This document shows positions 59,608-64,000 of a stretch of DNA of 64,000 nt, piece after piece (position 1 is the first letter of the stretch; each line of letters starts with the position of its first letter). This DNA is from JBFMCT01 sp046565765 (lineage in GTDB: Bacteria > Actinomycetota > Acidimicrobiia > Acidimicrobiales > AC-14). Position numbers and translations under genes: made by a program. The notes beneath the pieces were generated by a model, which did no database searches, was not told the DNA's origin, and was given only the letters and a program-made list of their open reading frames with translations. Where the stretch lies: positions 83,958 to 147,957 of the forward strand of contig JBKHXX010000011.1 in NCBI GenBank assembly GCA_046565765.1, in the 5' to 3' direction.

Positions 59608-60622
59608 CGAGCCGCTCCAGCACCGCCGCCGCCTTGCCCTCGTCGACGGCGGCGGTGGCCGCCTCCAGCCCCTCGGCCAGGTCGTCGGCCAGGCCGGCGG
59701 CCACGATCCCGGCGGCGGCGTTGAGCACGACGATGTCGCGGCACGCGCCCGGGTCCCCGTCCAGCACCCGGCGGGCCACGTCGGCGTTGGCGGCCGCGTC
59801 GGCGCCCTTCAGGTCGGCCGACGCCGCGCTGCGCAGCCCCAGCTCGGTGGGGTCGACGACGTAGGTGCGCACGCCCCCGTCCCGCAGCTCCAGGACGGTC
59901 GACGTGGTCGTCGTGGACAGCTCGTCCAGCCCGTCGTGGCCGTACATCACCAACGCCCGGTCGGCCCCGTTGGCAGCCAGCACGCCGATCATCCGCTCCG
60001 CCATGGCGGGGTCGGCCACGCCCAGGGCCTGGCGGCGGGCCCCCGCGGGGTTGGCCAGCGGCCCCAGGAAGTTGAAGACGGTGGGCACACCCAGCTCCCG
60101 CCGCACCGGCCCGGCGTGGCGCAGGGCGGGGTGGAAGCGGGGGGCGAAGCAGAAGCCCATCCCGGCCTGGTCGACGCACGCCGCCACCCCTTCCGGCCCC
60201 AGCTCGGAGGCCACGCCCAGCGCCGCCAGCACGTCGGCCGACCCGCACTGGGAGGACTGGGCCCGGTTGCCGTGCTTGCACACCGTCGCCCCCGCCCCTG
60301 CCACCACGAAGGCGGCGATGGTGGACACGTTGATGCTGGAGCTGCGGTCGCCGCCCGTGCCGCAGGTGTCCACCACGTCCAGACCTTCGGCCAGCGGCAC
60401 CCGCTCGGCGAACTCCATCATCGTGCCGAGCAGCCCCGTCATCTCCTCGACGGTCTCGCCCTTCATGCGGAGGGCGACGATGAACGCCGCGATCTGGGCG
60501 GGCGTGGCCTGGCCTTGCAGGATCTCGGCCATGGCCGCGCCGGCCTGCTCGGCCGAGAGGCTGCGCCCGCGGGTGAGCGCGCCGAGGACGGCCGGCCAAC
60601 CTCCGAGATCAGCGAGGGTCAC
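59579..60622 (-). CDS. trpD: Anthranilate phosphoribosyltransferase TrpD
   Basis: Second step of tryptophan synthesis, joining anthranilate to PRPP. DTCGTGGDRSSSINVST (PRPP loop), KHGNRAQSSQCGSADVL and FLGPLANPAGARRQALG are all present. 347 residues from GTG 60622, six bases after TACGTT. It stands alone with no other trp gene; the end overlaps the convergent nuclease gene. Confidence 0.95.
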   Translation of the reverse strand: MTLADLGGWPAVLGALTRGRSLSAEQAGAAMAEILQGQATPAQIAAFIVALRMKGETVEEMTGLLGTMMEFAERVPLAEGLDVVDTCGTGGDRSSSINVSTIAAFVVAGAGATVCKHGNRAQSSQCGSADVLAALGVASELGPEGVAACVDQAGMGFCFAPRFHPALRHAGPVRRELGVPTVFNFLGPLANPAGARRQALGVADPAMAERMIGVLAANGADRALVMYGHDGLDELSTTTTSTVLELRDGGVRTYVVDPTELGLRSAASADLKGADAAANADVARRVLDGDPGACRDIVVLNAAAGIVAAGLADDLAEGLEAATAAVDEGKAAAVLERLVTVSNAQPS

Positions 60623-60628
60623 CGGCCA

Positions 60629-60634
60629 AACGTA
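60629..60634 (-). promoter_or_regulatory. Candidate leaderless -10 box of trpD
   Basis: TACGTT on the minus strand, exactly six bases before GTG 60622. Confidence 0.45.
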
Positions 60635-60643
60635 GCGAGTGGG

Positions 60644-60880
60644 CTACGCAGCCGCGGTCTTGCGCCGCTGGCGGATCATCCGCCGCCGCTCCCGGCTGGT
60701 GGCGCCGCCCCAGATACCTTCCGCCTCACGGTTGGTCAGTGCGAACTCCAGGCACGCGTCGCGCACGGAGCACTGGGCGCAGACGGCGCGCGCCTCCTCC
60801 GCCTCGTCCTCGACGAGCGGGTAGAAGATCTCGGGATCCAGCCCCCGGCAAGCGCCGCGCTGACGCCACGAGAGATTCAT
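60644..60880 (-). CDS. WhiB family [4Fe-4S] transcriptional regulator
   Basis: 78 residues with the four cluster cysteines C11, C34, C37 and C43 (GACRG, CAQCSVRDAC), the EGIWGG turn and a basic C-terminal DNA-binding tail (RERRRMIRQRRK). WhiB proteins occur only in Actinobacteria and their phages. The short size is like WhiB1/WblE but the subclass cannot be fixed. ATG 60880 is preceded by GAGAAAGG; an in-frame extension upstream lacks similarity. Confidence 0.95.
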   Translation of the reverse strand: MNLSWRQRGACRGLDPEIFYPLVEDEAEEARAVCAQCSVRDACLEFALTNREAEGIWGGATSRERRRMIRQRRKTAAA

Positions 60881-60962
60881 GAGTAGTCGGGCCTTTCTCG
60901 GTTTGACGAGTGATGCGTTCGATCCGGCAGGCTCCACCGGACCAGACCCCCTTCCCAATTCT

Positions 60963-60978
60963 GCAACATGAGTGTTGC
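60963..60978. promoter_or_regulatory. Palindrome upstream of whiB
   Basis: GCAACA-TGAG-TGTTGC, a perfect 6-4-6 dyad in the 137-bp divergent region between whiB and the membrane gene at 61018. A candidate regulator-binding site. Confidence 0.4.
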
Positions 60979-61005
60979 CAAATCCAGTCCATTCGGGTCC
61001 GGCCG

Positions 61006-61011
61006 TAACAT
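61006..61011 (+). promoter_or_regulatory. Candidate leaderless -10 box
   Basis: TAACAT stands exactly six bases before GTG 61018 with no ribosome-binding site. Confidence 0.45.
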
Positions 61012-61017
61012 GCGGCG

Positions 61018-61395
61018 GTGATCGACTGGCGAGCCGTGGGGGCGGGCGCCGCCCTGGCCCTGGCCGTCATGGTGTCCACCATGGTCGCCGTCGAGGTGGT
61101 CGACGCCACCGTCGGCATCAACCCCGGCTCCAACTGGGTCTTCCTGTTCTACCTCGTCGCCCTGGGTGGACTGGCCGCCGGCGGCCGCCTGGCAGCCCGT
61201 CGGCGCCCCGACGCGCCCCTCGCCCACGGCCTCCTGGCCGCCTTGGCCGCCTACGCCGCCGTCGCCGGCCTCGGCATCGTCCTCCGCCTCACCGTCGACC
61301 GCGGCCCCGACCCCGTGGCCCTCGCCTTCAACGCCCTGATGGCCGCCTCGGCCGGCATCCTCGGCACGCTGGTGGCCGAGCGCGCCTCCCGGTGA
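61018..61395 (+). CDS. Four-helix membrane protein
   Basis: 125 residues with four membrane helices (about 6-28, 40-58, 70-90 and 100-120), short loops and few charged residues. Its stop overlaps the GTG of the FGGY kinase (GTGA), so it may be a membrane partner of that kinase. Family not recognised. Confidence 0.65.
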   Translation: MIDWRAVGAGAALALAVMVSTMVAVEVVDATVGINPGSNWVFLFYLVALGGLAAGGRLAARRRPDAPLAHGLLAALAAYAAVAGLGIVLRLTVDRGPDPVALAFNALMAASAGILGTLVAERASR

Positions 61396-62840
61396 GCGGC
61401 ATCCTCGTCGTCGACGTCGGCACCAGCGGGGTCCGGGCCGCGGTCGTGGCCCCCGACTCCACCGTCACCGCGCTCCATCACCGGGAGCTGCTGCCCTCCA
61501 GCCCGGCCCCCTTGTTCGTGGAGTTCGACGCCTCCGCCATGGCCGCCGCCGCCCTGGAGGTCGCCACCGCCGCCGTCGAGTCCGCCGGCCCCGTGGATGC
61601 GGTGGGCATCGCCAACCAACGGTCCTCCACCGTCGTGTGGGACGCGGCCACCGGCGAGCCCGTCGGCCCCGGCGTGAGCTGGCAGGACGTGCGCACCGCC
61701 GGCATGTGCCTGGCCCTCCAGTCCCAGGGTCTCCGCCTGGTGCCCAACCAGTCCGCCACCAAGCTCGCCTTCCTGCTCGACGTGGCCGACCCCGACCGCT
61801 CCCGCGACCTCCGCTTCGGCACGGTCGACACGTGGATGGCCTGGACGCTCTCGGGCGGCGACCTCCACGTCACCGACGCCTCCAACGCCGCCGTCACCGG
61901 CCTGGTCCACCTCGACGCCTCGGGCTGGGATCCCCACGTGGCCGACGTGCTGCGCATCCCCCCGGCCACCCTCCCTCCCATCGCCGATTCGTCGGGCGTG
62001 GTGGGCGAGGCCTCGGCACTACGCGGGTCACCGCCCATCGCGGGGATGGCGGGCGACCAGCAGGCCTCCCTGCTCGGACAGGGGTGCGTGTCCCCGGGGC
62101 AGGCCAAGCTCACCTTCGGGACGGGTGGGATGCTCGACCTCTGCGTCGGCTCGACCCGGCCGTCGTTCGACCGCATCGGCGCCCAGGGGACGTTCCCCAT
62201 CGTCGCCTGGCGCCTCGGCGGCGAGATCACGTGGGGCCTGGAAGCGGCCATGCTGAGCGCCGGCCAGTCGGTCGCCTGGCTGCGGGACGACCTCGGCATC
62301 CTCGACGACGCCCCCTCGTCCGAGCAGGTCGCCGCCCTGTGCCGCGACAGCGGCGGCGTCACGTTCGTCCCCGCCCTGCAAGGGCTGGGTGCGCCGGTCT
62401 GGGACTTCGGCGCGCGTGGCACCCTTCTGGGGCTCACCCGAGGCGCCGGCCGCCCCGAGGTCGTACGAGCGGTGCTGGAGGGAGTCGCCCACCGAGCCGT
62501 CGACCTCGTCGAGGCGGCCGAGGCCGACGGCGCGGTGACGATCGACACGCTGCGGGTCGACGGCGGCATGTCCGCCAACTCGGTGTTCGTGCAGGCCCTC
62601 GCCGACGCCGCCCAGCGGCCCGTCCACGTCAGCCCGGTGCGCGAGGCCACCACCCTGGGCGCCGCCTTCCTCGCCGGCCTGGCGGTGGGCACGTGGTCGA
62701 GCCTGGACGAGTGCGCGTCGCTGTGGTCGCCCGGGTCGGTGATCGAGCCGGTGCGCAAGCTGAACCGCGACCGCTGGCGTGAAGCCCGGGCCCGGGCCGA
62801 GCGCTGGGTACCCGAGCTGTCGGAGCTCGACTTCTTCTGA
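61392..62840 (+). CDS. FGGY family carbohydrate kinase (glycerol kinase-like)
   Basis: 482 residues with the FGGY fold: ATP loop VVDVGTSGVRAAVV, ANQRSSTVVWD, GMAGDQQASLLGQG, FGTGGMLDL and the C-terminal RVDGGMSANSVFVQALAD. The motif set most resembles glycerol kinase, but the diagnostic glycerol-binding residues are not all clear (NQRSST and SWQDVR). No glycerol transporter or dehydrogenase is adjacent. GTG 61392 overlaps the upstream stop; the TGA overlaps the next ATG. Confidence 0.85.
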   Translation: MSGILVVDVGTSGVRAAVVAPDSTVTALHHRELLPSSPAPLFVEFDASAMAAAALEVATAAVESAGPVDAVGIANQRSSTVVWDAATGEPVGPGVSWQDVRTAGMCLALQSQGLRLVPNQSATKLAFLLDVADPDRSRDLRFGTVDTWMAWTLSGGDLHVTDASNAAVTGLVHLDASGWDPHVADVLRIPPATLPPIADSSGVVGEASALRGSPPIAGMAGDQQASLLGQGCVSPGQAKLTFGTGGMLDLCVGSTRPSFDRIGAQGTFPIVAWRLGGEITWGLEAAMLSAGQSVAWLRDDLGILDDAPSSEQVAALCRDSGGVTFVPALQGLGAPVWDFGARGTLLGLTRGAGRPEVVRAVLEGVAHRAVDLVEAAEADGAVTIDTLRVDGGMSANSVFVQALADAAQRPVHVSPVREATTLGAAFLAGLAVGTWSSLDECASLWSPGSVIEPVRKLNRDRWREARARAERWVPELSELDFF

Positions 62841-63634
62841 TGGATACGTTCGTCGTCGCCCGCAACCCCGACGACGAGTCCACCCTGCCGTTCCTCATCC
62901 GGGTGCCGGTGGGCGGAACCGTCCTCGTGCTGAAGGCCAAGGAGACGTGGCCTCGCACCTCCAAGGTGTACTGCCACCGGGCCCAGTCGTGGCCCGACGA
63001 CCCCGAGATCGTGGACGAGGTGGCGGTGCGGTCGTGCGTGCGCCGGGGCCCCGCCATCGACCTCGTGCTGGCCCGCTCTCGGGAGAACCGCTCCCAGCTC
63101 GTGTTCACGGAGCTCAGGACCGGCCGGGAGGCGATCTTCTGGCAGAGCGCCCGCACCACCCGCAAGGCCCGGCCCGGCATCCGCGTGCCCACCCGGCGGG
63201 CGTCGGGCTGGACGCAGCTCGACGTGATCGTCGACACCCGGGAGCGCTACCCGTACCGGTTCGCGGGCCAGAAGGTGGTCGTCACCCGCAAGGCCCTGCG
63301 GGCCGGCGACTACGGAGTGGAATCGCCCGAGGGAGACGTGGTGGCGGCGGTGGAACGGAAGTCGCTACCCGACCTGGTGGGCGACCTGGTCGACGGCAGC
63401 CTCGCCTACCAACTGGCCGACCTGGCCGCCGTCTGGCGAGCGGCCGTGGTGGTCGAGGAGCGCTACTCGTCGCTCTACAAGGCCGAGCGGGTGAAGGAGG
63501 GGTTCCTACCGGACGTGCTGGCCCGGCTCCAGGTCCGCTACCCGACCGTGCCCATCGTGTTCTGCGAGACGCGCCCGTTCGCCGAGCAGTGGACGTACCG
63601 GTTCCTGGGGGCGGCCCTGGCCGACCATACGTGG

Positions 63635-63640
63635 GACAAT
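63635..63640 (+). promoter_or_regulatory. Candidate -10 box of rnpB
   Basis: GACAAT, six bases before the first base of the P1 stem at 63647; it lies inside the 3' end of the ERCC4-domain gene. The -35 region is weak. Confidence 0.4.
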
Positions 63641-63646
63641 GGAGGC

Positions 63647-64000
<354 letters not shown>

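Overview
The window is very GC-rich, densely packed bacterial DNA with many GTG starts and stop/start overlaps of the ATGA/GTGA type. It carries a division and cell wall (dcw) cluster with no ftsA, plus SepF, SepH, a WhiB protein, MurT/GatD, a DUF4235 protein and an LLM-type (F420-family) oxidoreductase. Together these point to an actinobacterium, possibly of the class Acidimicrobiia (inference; no rRNA gene is present). There is no prophage, insertion sequence, CRISPR array, tRNA gene or recognisable secondary-metabolite cluster.

Region 1 (1-19081, minus strand) is one long dcw operon read right to left: mraZ, rsmH, ftsL-like, ftsI, murE, murF, mraY, murD, ftsW, murG, murC, murB, ftsQ, ftsZ, pgeF, a YggS-type gene, sepF, yggT and a truncated membrane protein. 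mraZ has a clear promoter and a four-unit, 10-bp-period MraZ operator. Diverging from it are murT and gatD, which amidate lipid II, so precursor synthesis, amidation and septation genes sit around one promoter region.

Region 2 (21.2-33.7 kb) holds housekeeping and DNA-repair genes: a Nei-type glycosylase, a lipoate ligase-like protein, an HNH protein, a ROK kinase, a MoxR/DUF58/transglutaminase operon, DNA polymerase IV and a YbaK-type deacylase. Region 3 (33.8-47.4 kb) holds a polyprenol-phosphate mannosyltransferase-like gene, a Bfd/bacterioferritin pair, a PIG-L deacetylase, threonine aldolase, inositol monophosphatase, a phosphofructokinase with PPi-type active-site residues, an aminotransferase, a second ROK kinase and a B-box/kelch membrane protein.

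Region 4 (47.5-57.9 kb) holds two exported membrane-anchored proteins (one with six Asp-box repeats), a bacterial eRF1-like (baeRF) protein, a GT4 glycosyltransferase, sepH, a NYN-domain protein and an AlkB-like oxygenase. Region 5 (57.9-64 kb) holds a DEDD exonuclease/GIY-YIG fusion under a LexA box, trpD, a whiB gene, an FGGY kinase, an ERCC4-domain nuclease and RNase P RNA at the right edge.

A recurring feature is leaderless gene starts: a TANNNT hexamer about 6-8 bases before a GTG or ATG, with no Shine-Dalgarno sequence. Two divergent gene pairs have -10 hexamers that overlap on a shared TA. Several genes appear to lack an ATG/GTG/TTG start. No gap longer than 300 bases is without a gene.
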